Below are positions 49,661 to 59,730 of a stretch of DNA of 64,000 nt, one piece after another. How positions within the stretch are numbered: position 1 is the first letter of the stretch; each line of letters starts with the position of its first letter. This stretch comes from Ignavibacteria bacterium (GTDB lineage: Bacteria; Bacteroidota; Ignavibacteria; Tepidaquicellales; Tepidaquicellaceae): NCBI GenBank assembly GCA_019187405.1, contig JABAQZ010000007.1, positions 85,367 to 149,366 of the forward strand, given 5' to 3'. A program made the position numbers and the translations under genes. The notes beneath the pieces were generated by a model. That model did no database searches. It had not been told where the DNA came from and saw only the letters and a list, made by a program, of their open reading frames with translations.

Positions 49661-50281
49661 TTAATTCTTATAAATTTCGACAATTCCGGTTTTTGTACCC
49701 GGAACTGCTCCTTTGATTAATATTAAATTTGAATCACTAAAAATTCTAACTACTTTAAGATTTCTGACGGATATATTATCACCGCCAGTTCTGCCTGCCA
49801 TTCTCTGACCTTTGAAAACTCTCGAAGGATAAGAGCTTCCTCCGATCGAACCAGGCGCTCTTAATCTATCGCTTTGTCCGTGAGTTCTTACACCGCCGCC
49901 AAAACCATGTCTCTTAACAACTCCCTGAAATCCTTTTCCTTTTGAAACTCCTTTTACTTTTACAATATCGCCTTCCTTAAAAATATCTACTTTTATCTGA
50001 TCGCCTTCTTTCAATTCGTTAATTGGATAATCTCTGATTTCTTTTAAATGTCTTAGAACGGGTGTACCTGCTTTTTTAAATTTACCGGTCAGAGGTTTTA
50101 AGGAATTTTTTTCTTTCATTTCCTCAAATCCAAGCTGAACGGCATCATAGCCGTCTTTATCTTTATTCTTGATCTGTGTAATGTAACAAGGACCTGCTTC
50201 GATTACGGTGCATGGAACTGAATTTCCGTCGCTTTCATATACCGTAGTCATTCCTATTTTTTTGCCTATTATGCCAATCAT
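49661..50281 (-). CDS. rplC: 50S ribosomal protein L3
   Basis: A 206-residue L3: [19 protein letters not shown] at the N-terminus, [15 protein letters not shown] and [20 protein letters not shown] in the peptidyl-transferase-proximal loop, then [17 protein letters not shown]. Normal length and order (rpsJ, rplC, rplD, rplW). Confidence 0.97.
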   Translation of the reverse strand: MIGIIGKKIGMTTVYESDGNSVPCTVIEAGPCYITQIKNKDKDGYDAVQLGFEEMKEKNSLKPLTGKFKKAGTPVLRHLKEIRDYPINELKEGDQIKVDIFKEGDIVKVKGVSKGKGFQGVVKRHGFGGGVRTHGQSDRLRAPGSIGGSSYPSRVFKGQRMAGRTGGDNISVRNLKVVRIFSDSNLILIKGAVPGTKTGIVEIYKN

Positions 50282-50292
50282 AGTAATTTGCT

Positions 50293-50607
50293 TTAGAATG
50301 ATGTTTTTATCTCAATGTCAACTCCGCCTGGCGGGTCGAGCTTTGTCAATGCATCAATTGTCTTATTGGACGAGTTCAGAATATCTATAAGCCTTTTGTG
50401 TGATCTGGTTTCAAACTGCTCTCGGGACTTCTTGTCAACATGGGGCGATCTCAATACTGTATATATATTTTTTCTTGAAGGAAGCGGTATCGGTCCGCTG
50501 ACAATCGCGCCTGTTGATTTTATAGTCTTGATTATTCGTTCAGTCCATTTGTCCAATAAAGTATGATCATAAGACTTGAGTTTGATTCTGATTTTTTGTG
50601 ATGCCAA
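50293..50607 (-). CDS. rpsJ: 30S ribosomal protein S10
   Basis: A 104-residue S10 (NusE): [39 protein letters not shown] and [20 protein letters not shown]. The start is TTG at 50607, fixed by the family N-terminus MA(G/S)QKIRI; there is no ATG in position. It lies 27 bp after tuf and 11 bp before rplC. Confidence 0.96.
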   Translation of the reverse strand: MASQKIRIKLKSYDHTLLDKWTERIIKTIKSTGAIVSGPIPLPSRKNIYTVLRSPHVDKKSREQFETRSHKRLIDILNSSNKTIDALTKLDPPGGVDIEIKTSF

Positions 50608-50634
50608 CTTTTTATTATTTTAAAATTTCTTAAA

Positions 50635-51870
50635 TTATTCCAGTATCTTCGTTACAACGCCGGCTCCTACTGTCCTTCCGCCTTCCCTGATTGCAAATTT
50701 CAATCCGTCTTCCATAGCGATGGGAGTAATCAATTCTACCATAAGTTTCTCAACATTGTCGCCAGGCATTACCATCTGAATGTTTTCCGGCAGCTGAACA
50801 ACTCCGGTTACGTCGGTTGTCCTAAAATAAAACTGCGGTCTGTAATTCGTGCTAAACGGTGTATGTCTGCCGCCTTCTTCTTTGGCAAGAATATAAACCT
50901 GAGCCTCAAATTTCTTATGAGGTGTGATTGAGCCAGTTTTTGCAAGTACCATGCCTCTTTCAATTTCCTTTTTATCTACTCCTCTTAAAAGTAATCCACA
51001 GTTAAATCCTGCCACTGCTTCCTCAAGATCCTTGTTAAACATTTCAGCTCCGGTTACAACTGTTTTCTTCTTTGCTCCGAGTCCTATCAGTTCAACTTCT
51101 TCTCCAACTTTTACTTTACCTCTCTCTATTCTGCCGGTTGCAACAGTTCCTCTTCCGGTAATTGAAAATACGTCTTCCACCGGCATAAGGAATGTCTTGT
51201 CAATGTCTCTCTTAGGTTCCGGAATGTATGAATCAACAGCATCCATGAGATCGAATATGCATTTCAATCTTTCATCGTCTGCAGAAGCAGCAGGATCAAT
51301 TCCCGCTTCCATCGCTTTCAACGCGCTTCCTCTGATAATCGGAATTTCATTACCCGGATAATCATAACCGTTTAATATATCTCTTAATTCTGATTCCACA
51401 ACTTCAAGCAGCAATTCTGCATCTTCAGGTGTTTTTTCCTGCTGATAAATTATGTCAACTTTATTAAGAAATACAACAATTGCCGGAACGCCTACCTGTC
51501 TTGCAAGAAGGATATGCTCTTTTGTCTGAGGCATTGCTCCGTCCGTTGCAGCAACAACTAAAATAGCTCCGTCCATCTGTGCTGCACCTGTGATCATGTT
51601 TTTGATATAATCTGCGTGACCCGGACAATCAACGTGAGCATAATGTCTGTTTGCAGTTTCATATTCAACGTGTGCGGTTGCAATCGTAATACCTCTTGCT
51701 TTTTCTTCCGGAGCTTTATCGATTGAATCAAAAGCTCTTACTTTTGCCTGACCTTTTTTTCCTAAAGCCATTGTAATTGCCGCGGTAAGCGTGGTTTTTC
51801 CGTGGTCAACGTGTCCGATTGTGCCGATGTTTACGTGCGGTTTACTGGCACTGTATTTTTCTTTTGCCAT
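50635..51870 (-). CDS. tuf: elongation factor Tu
   Basis: A 411-residue EF-Tu, which brings aminoacyl-tRNA to the ribosome. G1 is GHVDHGKT, switch I has [14 protein letters not shown]3 is [12 protein letters not shown], and G4 is NKVD. The usual bacterial length is about 395; the extra residues lie after NKVD ([13 protein letters not shown]) and after [10 protein letters not shown] ([13 protein letters not shown]), both on the G-domain surface. An AAGGAG ribosome-binding site precedes the ATG. A tRNA-Ile gene lies upstream between fusA and tuf. Confidence 0.97.
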   Translation of the reverse strand: MAKEKYSASKPHVNIGTIGHVDHGKTTLTAAITMALGKKGQAKVRAFDSIDKAPEEKARGITIATAHVEYETANRHYAHVDCPGHADYIKNMITGAAQMDGAILVVAATDGAMPQTKEHILLARQVGVPAIVVFLNKVDIIYQQEKTPEDAELLLEVVESELRDILNGYDYPGNEIPIIRGSALKAMEAGIDPAASADDERLKCIFDLMDAVDSYIPEPKRDIDKTFLMPVEDVFSITGRGTVATGRIERGKVKVGEEVELIGLGAKKKTVVTGAEMFNKDLEEAVAGFNCGLLLRGVDKKEIERGMVLAKTGSITPHKKFEAQVYILAKEEGGRHTPFSTNYRPQFYFRTTDVTGVVQLPENIQMVMPGDNVEKLMVELITPIAMEDGLKFAIREGGRTVGAGVVTKILE

Positions 51871-51876
51871 TTATTT

Positions 51877-51882
51877 CTCCTT
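51877..51882 (-). promoter_or_regulatory. ribosome-binding site of tuf
   Basis: AAGGAG on the minus strand, 6 bases before the tuf ATG. Most genes in the window lack such a clear site, so tuf has a strong initiation region. Confidence 0.8.
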
Positions 51883-52060
51883 AAAGCTATTTTTTATTGT
51901 TTTTAAATTTTGTTTTAAGTTATAAAATAGATTTTGTTCCGTAAGTCCTATAATTTCATTTCCACTTTTATCAGTCTTGTAGCTGAATTTATTTACAAAC
52001 AAATAACTTGTAAACTTTTAAAAAAATCAAAACTTTTTAAAGTTTCTAATTCTAATATAG

Positions 52061-52134
52061 TGGGTCAGGGAGGAATTGAACCTCCCACCTCGTGCTTATA
52101 AGGCACGCGCTCTAACCATCTGAGCTACTGACCC
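52061..52134 (-). tRNA. tRNA-Ile with anticodon UAU
   Basis: A 74-nt cloverleaf on the minus strand. Acceptor stem GGGTCAG/CTGACCC is fully paired with discriminator A. The D arm is GCTC/GAGC with a nine-base loop. The anticodon arm CGTGC-CTTATAA-GCACG gives anticodon TAT in the DNA, decoding AUA. The T arm is GGAGG-TTCAATT-CCTCC. The body closely resembles bacterial tRNA-Ile(GAU). Most bacteria read AUA with a CAU tRNA modified by TilS; a UAU isoleucine tRNA is rare. No CCA encoded. It lies between fusA and tuf. Confidence 0.92.
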
Positions 52135-52268
52135 TAGATGGAAAATCATCTTATCTTCTAAACTCTTAGATAAGATTCCTTTTATAAAGCGTTTTTAAGT
52201 GTCTAATTGACGAGTTATATTTCTTTCTTCAGAAAGAAACTGACCCTGATTTCAAAGAACTCTATTAA
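52135..52268. other. gap between fusA and tRNA-Ile
   Basis: A hairpin TTTCTTTC-TTCA-GAAAGAAA lies at 52220-52239 but has no T-run on the minus strand, so read-through from fusA into the tRNA and tuf is plausible. A second copy of AACTGACCCT next to it repeats the 5' end of the tRNA; ten bases is within chance. Confidence 0.3.
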
Positions 52269-54365
52269 TTAATTTTCTACCTTATCTTTGCCTCTTACTT
52301 TTTCCACAATCTGATCGGAGATACTCTTCGGCGTCTCGTCATAATGTGAAAACTGCATTGTATATATCGCTCTACCTTGCGTCATCGATCTCATAGTAGT
52401 TGCATATCCAAACATTTCAGACAAAGGAACCAGCGCTTTTATTACCTGTGCATCGCTCCTCTGACTCATACCTTCTATTCTTCCTCTTCGTGAACTCAAA
52501 TCTCCCATTATGTCACCCATGTATTCTTCCGGAGTTACCACTTCAACTTCCATTATCGGTTCAAGCAATACCGGAGATGCTTTCTTTGCGCCTTCTTTGA
52601 ACGCTATCGATCCGGCAATTTTAAATGCCATTTCAGATGAATCAACATCATGATATGAACCATCGTAAAGTTTCACCTTTATATCTTCAACCGGATATCC
52701 CGCAAGTACGCCGTTTTTCATTGCTTCTTCAATACCATCAGCAACAGGATTTATATATTCTTTTGGTATCACGCCGCCAACAATTGCATTTTCAAAAATG
52801 AATCCTTTGCCTTTTTCATTTGGCTCAATCTCTATCCATACATGCCCAAACTGTCCCCTTCCGCCTGACTGTCTTACAAATTTCCCTTCTTGAGTAACTT
52901 TTTTCTTGATTGTTTCTTTATAAGCAACCTGTGGATTTCCCACATTTGCATCTACTTTAAATTCTCTTTTTAATCTGTCAACAATAATATCCAAATGAAG
53001 CTCGCCCATTCCTGAAATTAAAGTTTGTCCCGTATCTTCCTCGGTTCTTACTCTGAATGTAGGATCTTCATCTGATAATTTGGACAACGATTCAGACAGT
53101 CTGTCCTGATCAGCTTTCGTTTTTGGCTCAATAGCAATTGAAATAACCGGTTCGGGAAATGAAATTCTTTCAAGCACTATCGGATCGCTTTCATCACAAA
53201 GAGTATCGCCTGTTCTTGTAAATTTTAATCCTACCGCTGCAGCAATGTCGCCGCAGTAAACTTCTTTTACGTCTTCTCTACTGTTTGCATGCATCTGAAG
53301 CAATCTGCTGAATCTTTCTTTTTTTCCTGAAACCGAATTGTAAACATAGCTTCCCGCTGATGCCTTTCCTGCATATACTCTAAAAAATGTCAGCTTGCCT
53401 ACAAAAGGATCTGTCATGATCTTAAAAGCCAGAGCAGTGAATTTCTCATCATCAGATATTTTTCTTTTAATATGATCGTCTGTATGATAATGATGACCTT
53501 CCACTTCTGCAATGTCTGAAGGAGATGGAAGCAAGTCAACAATTCTGTCAAGTAGATTCTGAACTCCTTTGTTTTTAAAGGAAGACCCGCATAATACAGG
53601 AATAATTTTAACTTCAATTGTTGCTTTTCTCAAAACAGATAAGATTTCCGCTTCGCTGATTTCTTTTCCTTCAAGAAATTTCTCAAGCAGAGTGTCATCC
53701 ACATCGGCTACTGCCTCAAGCAGTTTTTGTCTGTACTCTTTTGCCTGCTCTGTTAATGATGCAGGTATTTCTATATCCTCAAATGTTGCGCCTAATGTTT
53801 CTTCGTTAAACATACGGGCTTTCATCGTAATCAAATCAATAATTCCAGTGAACATGTCGCCTTGACCTATAGGAAGCTGAATCGGCACTGCGTTTGCCTT
53901 AAGTCTGTCCTTCATCATATCAATTGCATTGAAAAAATTTGCTCCTATCCTGTCCATTTTGTTTACAAAAGCAATTCTCGGAACTTTGTACTTATCCGCT
54001 TGTCTCCATACAGTTTCGGATTGCGGCTCAACGCCGCCAACCGAACAAAACAATGCAACAGCTCCATCGAGGACTCTTAATGATCTTTCAACTTCAGCCG
54101 TAAAATCAACGTGTCCCGGCGTATCAATTATATTTATTCTGTGATTTTTCCATGAACATGTTGTAGCTGCAGAGGTAATTGTAATGCCTCTTTCTTTTTC
54201 CTGTTCCATCCAGTCCATAGTTGCCGCCCCTTCATGCACTTCACCTATTCTGTGCAGTCTGCCGGTATAATACAAGATCCTTTCAGTAGTCGTGGTTTTT
54301 CCGGCATCAATATGAGCCATGATGCCGATATTTCTGGTTTTATCTATAGGTACTTGCCTTGCCAT
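52269..54365 (-). CDS. fusA: elongation factor G
   Basis: A 698-residue EF-G, the translocase and (with RRF) recycling factor. Motifs: [20 protein letters not shown] (G1), [33 protein letters not shown] (G3), [10 protein letters not shown] (G4), with domains III to V including [14 protein letters not shown] and [15 protein letters not shown] region. Normal length. It follows rpsG by 51 bp in the classical str order. Confidence 0.97.
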   Translation of the reverse strand: MARQVPIDKTRNIGIMAHIDAGKTTTTERILYYTGRLHRIGEVHEGAATMDWMEQEKERGITITSAATTCSWKNHRINIIDTPGHVDFTAEVERSLRVLDGAVALFCSVGGVEPQSETVWRQADKYKVPRIAFVNKMDRIGANFFNAIDMMKDRLKANAVPIQLPIGQGDMFTGIIDLITMKARMFNEETLGATFEDIEIPASLTEQAKEYRQKLLEAVADVDDTLLEKFLEGKEISEAEILSVLRKATIEVKIIPVLCGSSFKNKGVQNLLDRIVDLLPSPSDIAEVEGHHYHTDDHIKRKISDDEKFTALAFKIMTDPFVGKLTFFRVYAGKASAGSYVYNSVSGKKERFSRLLQMHANSREDVKEVYCGDIAAAVGLKFTRTGDTLCDESDPIVLERISFPEPVISIAIEPKTKADQDRLSESLSKLSDEDPTFRVRTEEDTGQTLISGMGELHLDIIVDRLKREFKVDANVGNPQVAYKETIKKKVTQEGKFVRQSGGRGQFGHVWIEIEPNEKGKGFIFENAIVGGVIPKEYINPVADGIEEAMKNGVLAGYPVEDIKVKLYDGSYHDVDSSEMAFKIAGSIAFKEGAKKASPVLLEPIMEVEVVTPEEYMGDIMGDLSSRRGRIEGMSQRSDAQVIKALVPLSEMFGYATTMRSMTQGRAIYTMQFSHYDETPKSISDQIVEKVRGKDKVEN

Positions 54366-54416
54366 ATATTGTTAACTCTATTCTTTACGTTTTTAAAATT
54401 TTTACTTAAACATTTT

Positions 54417-54884
54417 TTACCATTTAAAATGAGCAAAAGCCTTATTTGCTTCAGCCATTTTATGAACATCCTCTTTCTTTTTTACCGAATTCCCTTCGCC
54501 GACCGATGCCGCCATCAATTCATTTGCCAGTTTCAAAGACATTGATTTCTCGTTTCTTGCTCTCGTGTATGTTAAAAGCCATTTAATTGCCAGCGCAATT
54601 CTTCTGTCAGGCCTTACTTCTGAAGGAACCTGATAATTTGCTCCGCCGACTCTTCTCGATCTTACTTCAATTGATGGCTGAACATTATTCAATGCTTTTT
54701 TAAATACTTCAGTAGGATCGCTTTTCGTTTTTTCCTCAATTATTCCGAATGCATCATACATTACTCTCTGTGCAACCTGCTTCTTACCTTCCCACATTAG
54801 ACAATTAATAAACCTTCCGATAAGTATGTCATTATACTTTGGATCAGGTTTTCTTATTCTTTTTTCAGCTCTTTTTCGTCTCAT
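54417..54884 (-). CDS. rpsG: 30S ribosomal protein S7
   Basis: A 155-residue S7: MRRKRAEKRIRKPDPKYND, LMWEGKKQVAQRVMYDAF, VEVRSRRVGGANYQVP-type segment (here IEVRSRRVGGANYQVPSEVR), and AEANKAFAHFKW at the C-terminus. It binds the 3' major domain of 16S rRNA. Starts 21 bp after rpsL. Confidence 0.97.
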   Translation of the reverse strand: MRRKRAEKRIRKPDPKYNDILIGRFINCLMWEGKKQVAQRVMYDAFGIIEEKTKSDPTEVFKKALNNVQPSIEVRSRRVGGANYQVPSEVRPDRRIALAIKWLLTYTRARNEKSMSLKLANELMAASVGEGNSVKKKEDVHKMAEANKAFAHFKW

Positions 54885-54905
54885 TGTTTATATTTCAGTT
54901 AAAAA

Positions 54906-55289
54906 TTACTTTGCTGTCTCTTTTGCTCTTTTTGCTCCGTATTTCGAACGGGCTTTCTTTCTGTTTGCTACTCCGGCAGTATCAAGCGCTCCTCTTATTA
55001 TATGATATCTGACGCCGGGAAGGTCCTTTACTCTGCCTCCCCTTATTAATACAATGGAATGCTCCTGAAGATTGTGTCCTTCTCCGGGTATGTATGCGGT
55101 AACTTCTATCCCGTTTGTTAATCTAACCCTTGCTACTTTTCTAAGCGCAGAATTCGGCTTTTTTGGGGTGGAAGTATATACTCTTGTGCAAACACCTCTT
55201 TTCTGAGGACAGGAATCCATTGCAGGCGCTTTACTCTTAGAAAGTATTTTTTTTCTACCTTTTCTGATTAATTGATTTATTGTCGGCAA
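54906..55289 (-). CDS. rpsL: 30S ribosomal protein S12
   Basis: A 127-residue S12: [54 protein letters not shown] and [19 protein letters not shown]. Lys in TPKKPN and GRVKDLPG matches the streptomycin-sensitive form. The start is TTG at 55289, required by the invariant N-terminus MPTINQLI. First gene of the str block with a strong promoter just upstream; rpoB/rpoC do not precede it in the window. Confidence 0.96.
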   Translation of the reverse strand: MPTINQLIRKGRKKILSKSKAPAMDSCPQKRGVCTRVYTSTPKKPNSALRKVARVRLTNGIEVTAYIPGEGHNLQEHSIVLIRGGRVKDLPGVRYHIIRGALDTAGVANRKKARSKYGAKRAKETAK

Positions 55290-55318
55290 ATTATTTGCTT
55301 ATTATTTCGGAAACATAC

Positions 55319-55347
55319 AAAATACTAAAATTATCTTTTTTAGTCAA
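55319..55347 (-). promoter_or_regulatory. sigma-70-type promoter of the rpsL operon
   Basis: On the minus strand TTGACT, a 17-base spacer and TATTTT, in AT-rich sequence. Transcription would start about 20 bases before the TTG start of rpsL, leaving almost no leader. Position and spacing are those expected for the main promoter of the operon. Confidence 0.7.
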
Positions 55348-56158
55348 TTGAATTTCTATTAGATTTTGTAACTTTTTTCAAAATTTGCACAACCCGTTTT
55401 ACTCAAAATTGCAACCTTTTTGAAGCTTTTGTCTTTATTTACTCAAAAAAAGCAACGGTAAAGAAAAATTAAGCATACTTCAACTTATACATCATTCCCT
55501 TGCATTAACTTTTTTAAAGAAATCAATTAAAGAAAACAACAAAATTAAGCTTTGATAACCCGATTCTTTAGAGTTAACGGATTTTTGTTTTAACATAAAT
55601 TAATACCTAAATAATCAATCCATAAAGAATATTCACTCAAACAAAAGCACCACATCCGCCTCTCGAATATGCAATGTCAGTGAAAGAATGCAATTTCTTA
55701 TGACAGATTCTTTATTTTTTCAATTTATATCTCTGATTAATCTTGCTATGAAGTTATTGTAATTTAAACCTTCTCATTTGAAAAAACTTTATGATTATTA
55801 TCAAATATGTTTTTAATGTATCTCAGAAAAAATTAAACTAAGAATAAGAAACAATATGAAATAAAATTAAATGTAAGATCCGAGAAATGAAAACAAATGA
55901 AACTGGAAACAACAGAACTTAAATAAACTAATTAGTTTTATAAACTGTCTTAATCAAATTTTGAAATTCCTTTTACTTGTAATATCATTACAGCTTAATA
56001 CCTTGTACGTCAGAGTTAAAATTTTTCTAAACTGAATTTTTCCAAAATCTTGTTATTCCTTACTGAATGCACTCCAAAAAATAATATATTCCTCTTTAAT
56101 TCAAATTCATCTTGATAATAATTGGCATTTACAAAATGCATATTTCTCTCAGTCGGGA
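55348..56158. other. about 0.8 kb with no recognisable gene
   Basis: An AT-rich stretch between the rpsL promoter and the end of a Wzi-like gene. I found no ORF over 60 codons, tRNA, array or strong terminator. Runs of A and T upstream of 55347 could act as an UP element. It is the largest non-coding space in the window. Confidence 0.6.
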
Positions 56159-57841
56159 TCAGTAATTAAGACTGAATCTTCCGAAAATGTAACTGTTGTC
56201 AATTTTTATTCCTTCGGTAATATTATTGCTGATATCGTATGCATAATTCAAATCGAATATGTAATTTCTAACAGGCTCGTAAGTTATATTGAATTTTATG
56301 TAATCGCTGTTGATTCTAATACCGTCAAGGAAATATGCCTGCGGACTGTCAATATGACCTAAGTAAGGCACATACACATTTCCACCTACATTTCTGACAA
56401 CCTTTCCCGAAGAATCAGTAATATTTTCTCCAGCTCTGGTATGTTGATATTCCAAACTCATTCTTATTCTTTCGCTAAGATTATATTTAAGCTTGGTAAA
56501 AATCTGATCCGAATTGGGACCTATGGGGTGTCCCATTATTACACCGAATGATGTGTATGTATTCTTGTAATCATAATGTGAATAAACATAAGGTCTTATT
56601 TTTGTATATTCGCATATCAAAGATAAATTTTCCAATCCTACCGGTTCATACCAAAAAAAACCAATCTGATATGCTGTTTTGTTAGTTGCTTTGCTCATAT
56701 CGGATAAATTGGATAAAATGTTTTCATCAAGAAAGAATGTTCCTTGTATTTCGAAATCTTTTACAAAATGAGTCTGAATATCAGCGAATATTGTACCGTT
56801 ATCCCTGTCCTGTAACGACATCTCGAGAAATTTATAAAAGATTGAAGGATTGAGATATCCAAGTTCAATACCTCTTGAAGATATAACGGTTTCGCCTATT
56901 CCGACGTCAAATAAATTTTCAAATGTTAATTTCAGTCTGTTTGCCGTAAAATATTTTGTGTATCTCTCTTCACGGTTTGGACTATATTCACCGACAGCTG
57001 AGCCAAATACAGAAGAAAAGTTAATTATTCCGTATTTAAAACCGAATTTCAGAAAATTCATGTCGGTTGCATCGCCTGACAATGCAAGACTTTTACTGTA
57101 TCCAAGTCCATAGGTAATTTTTTCTCTGCCAAGCTGTAGGGATATTCCCATCCCGTCGTCCGGTTCAAAATAATATTTAAGGTAACCCCCTACAAAATCA
57201 TAGTTCACTATATTTTCTGAATTTTCCACATATTTGAAAGTTGATTTAATAGGAGGAAAAGCTGACTCAATCAGAAGCGAATCTCCACTTGCTCCACCCT
57301 TTAATACTTCGAAATCATATCCAAGATGTTTAAACACGGTTCCTCTTATTTTGAATCCTATATCAAAAATCTGAGCATTAGATTTCGTATCCGGTTTTAG
57401 TGAATTAACATAATAGAAGTGACCCAGCGCGTCAATGAACACATTGTTTTTGTTTTTTTCATAGGCAAACAGATATTTCTGTTTGTTTGAAAAAAAATCT
57501 TTAAATCCGTTTGATACATTCATGTTACTTTTAATCAGAGACATTGTTGTACTGGGATTAATTTCATCGGGATTATACTCTATCATATATTTATCGAGAA
57601 ACTTTTTTTCCGTTTTGCTCAATTCATTGCTTTTCAATTGAATTTCATCAAGATATTTTACCACTTCAAATCTTGATAAATTAGGATTATCGTCATTGAA
57701 TTCTTTTATTATCCGCTTGACTCTCATTTCTTTTAAAAAACCGTAAACAGGATCTCTTAGAGGTACGTTTTCAATTTGCGCCGTACAAAGATCAATGGTA
57801 ATAAATAAGAATACGACAATTAATAAAATTTTTCTGATCAT
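56159..57841 (-). CDS. Wzi-like outer-membrane beta-barrel protein (capsule assembly family)
   Basis: A 560-residue exported protein. Signal peptide residues 1-21 (ILLIVVFLFITIDLCTAQ). An N-terminal region (VPLRDPVYGFLKEMRVKRII, then LSRFEVVKYLDEI and LSKTEKKFLD) of about 80 residues, SLH-like in pattern, precedes a barrel of many amphipathic strands ending in an aromatic residue (FGRFSLNY). Segments such as LGREKITYGLGYSKSLAL fit the capsule-assembly Wzi family. Wzi binds capsule at the outer surface in enterobacteria; here a role in holding the surface glycan is inferred. A paralogue lies at 61947-63671. Confidence 0.75.
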   Translation of the reverse strand: MIRKILLIVVFLFITIDLCTAQIENVPLRDPVYGFLKEMRVKRIIKEFNDDNPNLSRFEVVKYLDEIQLKSNELSKTEKKFLDKYMIEYNPDEINPSTTMSLIKSNMNVSNGFKDFFSNKQKYLFAYEKNKNNVFIDALGHFYYVNSLKPDTKSNAQIFDIGFKIRGTVFKHLGYDFEVLKGGASGDSLLIESAFPPIKSTFKYVENSENIVNYDFVGGYLKYYFEPDDGMGISLQLGREKITYGLGYSKSLALSGDATDMNFLKFGFKYGIINFSSVFGSAVGEYSPNREERYTKYFTANRLKLTFENLFDVGIGETVISSRGIELGYLNPSIFYKFLEMSLQDRDNGTIFADIQTHFVKDFEIQGTFFLDENILSNLSDMSKATNKTAYQIGFFWYEPVGLENLSLICEYTKIRPYVYSHYDYKNTYTSFGVIMGHPIGPNSDQIFTKLKYNLSERIRMSLEYQHTRAGENITDSSGKVVRNVGGNVYVPYLGHIDSPQAYFLDGIRINSDYIKFNITYEPVRNYIFDLNYAYDISNNITEGIKIDNSYIFGRFSLNY

Positions 57842-58105
57842 ATAAATTTTTTCGTCACCATAATAAGACTTTTAAAAATAAATTTATGTGTAAAAAAAAT
57901 TCGGATTTTTTTAAAGCAAAAATGTAAACAATCATTTTAATATTGGACAATAAGAACTGCCCATTGGAATTTTCATTTGATAAATATTAGTCAATGCAGC
58001 ATGACAATAAGAAAGGGATGTCGGGCAAATTTTTTAACAATGATGTAATTTAAAAACATATTTTGAATTGAATATTCTGACAAATAAAAATAAATTTTAC
58101 CTGAC

Positions 58106-59104
58106 ATGAAGTATATTCCAAATTATATATTTCTTTCCAAATCAGGAGAGCTAATTGAAAGAGCCGAAAAGCTGAATTCATTGCTTGCTGACTGCAGCAT
58201 TTGTCCAAAAGACTGCAGGGTTAACAGAATTGAAAATGAAATTGCAGCATGTTATTCGGGAATGCTTCCGGTAGTTTCATCTTACTGCGCGCATTTTGGA
58301 GAAGAGCCTGTTCTTTCAGGCACGTTGGAAAACAAAAACTTCAACGGTGTGGGAAATATTTTTTTTGGAAACTGTAATTTAAGATGCGTGTACTGCCAGA
58401 ATTATGAAATATCTCAAAATCATAAGCTTGAAAAGATGCATGAAGTTTCGGTGGAAAGACTTGCGGAAATTATGATTGAGCTTCAGAATGCAAAAGTAAA
58501 CGCCATCGGACTCGTATCACCTACTCATTTCGTTCCTCAAATTGTCAGCGCTTTAAGTCTTGCAGCCAAAGCCGGACTAAATTTGCCTCTTGTTTACAAT
58601 ACAAATTCTTATGATTCCGTCGAAGTTCTGAAGCTTCTCGACGGTATAATAGACATATATTTACCTGATTTAAAATACTCTGATGATCTGCAAGGATACA
58701 GATATTCAAAAATAAAAAATTATGTTTATCATTCACAATCGGCTTTAAAAGAAATGTACAGACAAGTTGGATGTGAAATCATTTTAGAAAACGGATTAAT
58801 GAAAAAAGGACTACTAATCAGACATCTCATTCTTCCGAATGATCTGGCAGGGAGTTATGACACATTAAAATTCATTTCAGAACTTGATAATAAAATTCAT
58901 TTATCAGTAATGTCTCAATATTATCCGATTCACAAAGCATTGAGTATTGATCTTCTTTCAAGAAACATAAGAGAAAGAGAATATGAAAAAGTTTTAATGT
59001 GGATGGAGGAGCTTAAACTATTTAACGGTTATATTCAGGAGCATGATTCCGAAAGTTTTTACAGACCGGATTTTAGCGACAGGTTTGAACCTTTTAAGAT
59101 TTAG
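58106..59104 (+). CDS. radical SAM protein (PflA-like, COG1313 type)
   Basis: A 332-residue radical SAM enzyme. The cluster motif is CNLRCVYCQN with Cys90, Cys94 and Cys97. Upstream cysteines CSICPKDCRVNR (residues 30-37) match the COG1313 group annotated as pyruvate-formate-lyase-activating-like. Later segments: VSPTHFVPQI, PLVYNTNSYDSVEVLKLLDG and IYLPDLKYSDD. No glycyl radical enzyme is adjacent, so the substrate is unknown. Confidence 0.88.
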   Translation: MKYIPNYIFLSKSGELIERAEKLNSLLADCSICPKDCRVNRIENEIAACYSGMLPVVSSYCAHFGEEPVLSGTLENKNFNGVGNIFFGNCNLRCVYCQNYEISQNHKLEKMHEVSVERLAEIMIELQNAKVNAIGLVSPTHFVPQIVSALSLAAKAGLNLPLVYNTNSYDSVEVLKLLDGIIDIYLPDLKYSDDLQGYRYSKIKNYVYHSQSALKEMYRQVGCEIILENGLMKKGLLIRHLILPNDLAGSYDTLKFISELDNKIHLSVMSQYYPIHKALSIDLLSRNIREREYEKVLMWMEELKLFNGYIQEHDSESFYRPDFSDRFEPFKI

Positions 59105-59105
59105 T

Positions 59106-59705
59106 TCAAGTAATTACTGCACTACCGTTTGTCAGTTTAACAATTTCACTTTTTAGATTTTCTGACTCAGATATTCTGACTTCAATATTAAGACAGCATT
59201 GTTCGGCGGACAGATTTTCTCTTACGGCAGCTTTTTTATTTTCCAGTAATCTCATTATTACATTCATAAATTTGTAATCAAATTTCACTGCAAATCTGTT
59301 GGTTATAAATTTTTCAATAATTTCAGCTTTCAGGAGACATTCATCGGCAGCATCGAAATAAGCTCTTCTCAAACCTCCAATACCGAGTTTGATTCCGCCG
59401 AAATATCTTGTAACAATGACAATCAGGTCAGTCAGATTATATTTATCAATTGCTTCAAGAATAGGCTTGCCTGAAGTACCGGACGGTTCACCGTCATCAG
59501 AAGTTCTGAAATTGTTCTTGTTTAATCCTGCTCTAAATGCATAAGGGTGATGAGATGCATCATGATACTTTTTTTTTATGTTTTTCAATATATCGGGAAT
59601 TTCTGTCTGCAGTTTGAATGGAAATGCACCGGCAATAAATACTGATTTGATAATTTTAATTTCAGAGAAGACATTTTTGTCTATTGTGAAATAAGAGTCC
59701 ATCAA
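59106..59705 (-). CDS. YigZ / IMPACT family protein
   Basis: A 199-residue protein of the YigZ (UPF0029/IMPACT) family: FIAGAFPFKLQTE near the N-terminus, HHPYAFRAGLN, the hallmark SDDGEPSGTSGKPILEAI, and VTRYFGGIKLGIGGLRRAY. The C-terminal part is a small ferredoxin-like domain. Role in bacteria unclear. Convergent with the radical SAM gene, 1 bp apart. Confidence 0.92.
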   Translation of the reverse strand: MMDSYFTIDKNVFSEIKIIKSVFIAGAFPFKLQTEIPDILKNIKKKYHDASHHPYAFRAGLNKNNFRTSDDGEPSGTSGKPILEAIDKYNLTDLIVIVTRYFGGIKLGIGGLRRAYFDAADECLLKAEIIEKFITNRFAVKFDYKFMNVIMRLLENKKAAVRENLSAEQCCLNIEVRISESENLKSEIVKLTNGSAVIT

Positions 59706-59730
59706 GCATTTAAAAAATTTAAATTCTTAT

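Noticed and set aside
50924..51361. 145-codon plus-strand ORF inside tuf
   Set aside because: Antisense to highly conserved EF-Tu domains; no start signal, Ser/Pro-rich shadow composition.
52220..52239. Hairpin after fusA as a terminator
   Set aside because: No T-run follows on the minus strand, and the stem is pure A-T with few G-C pairs.
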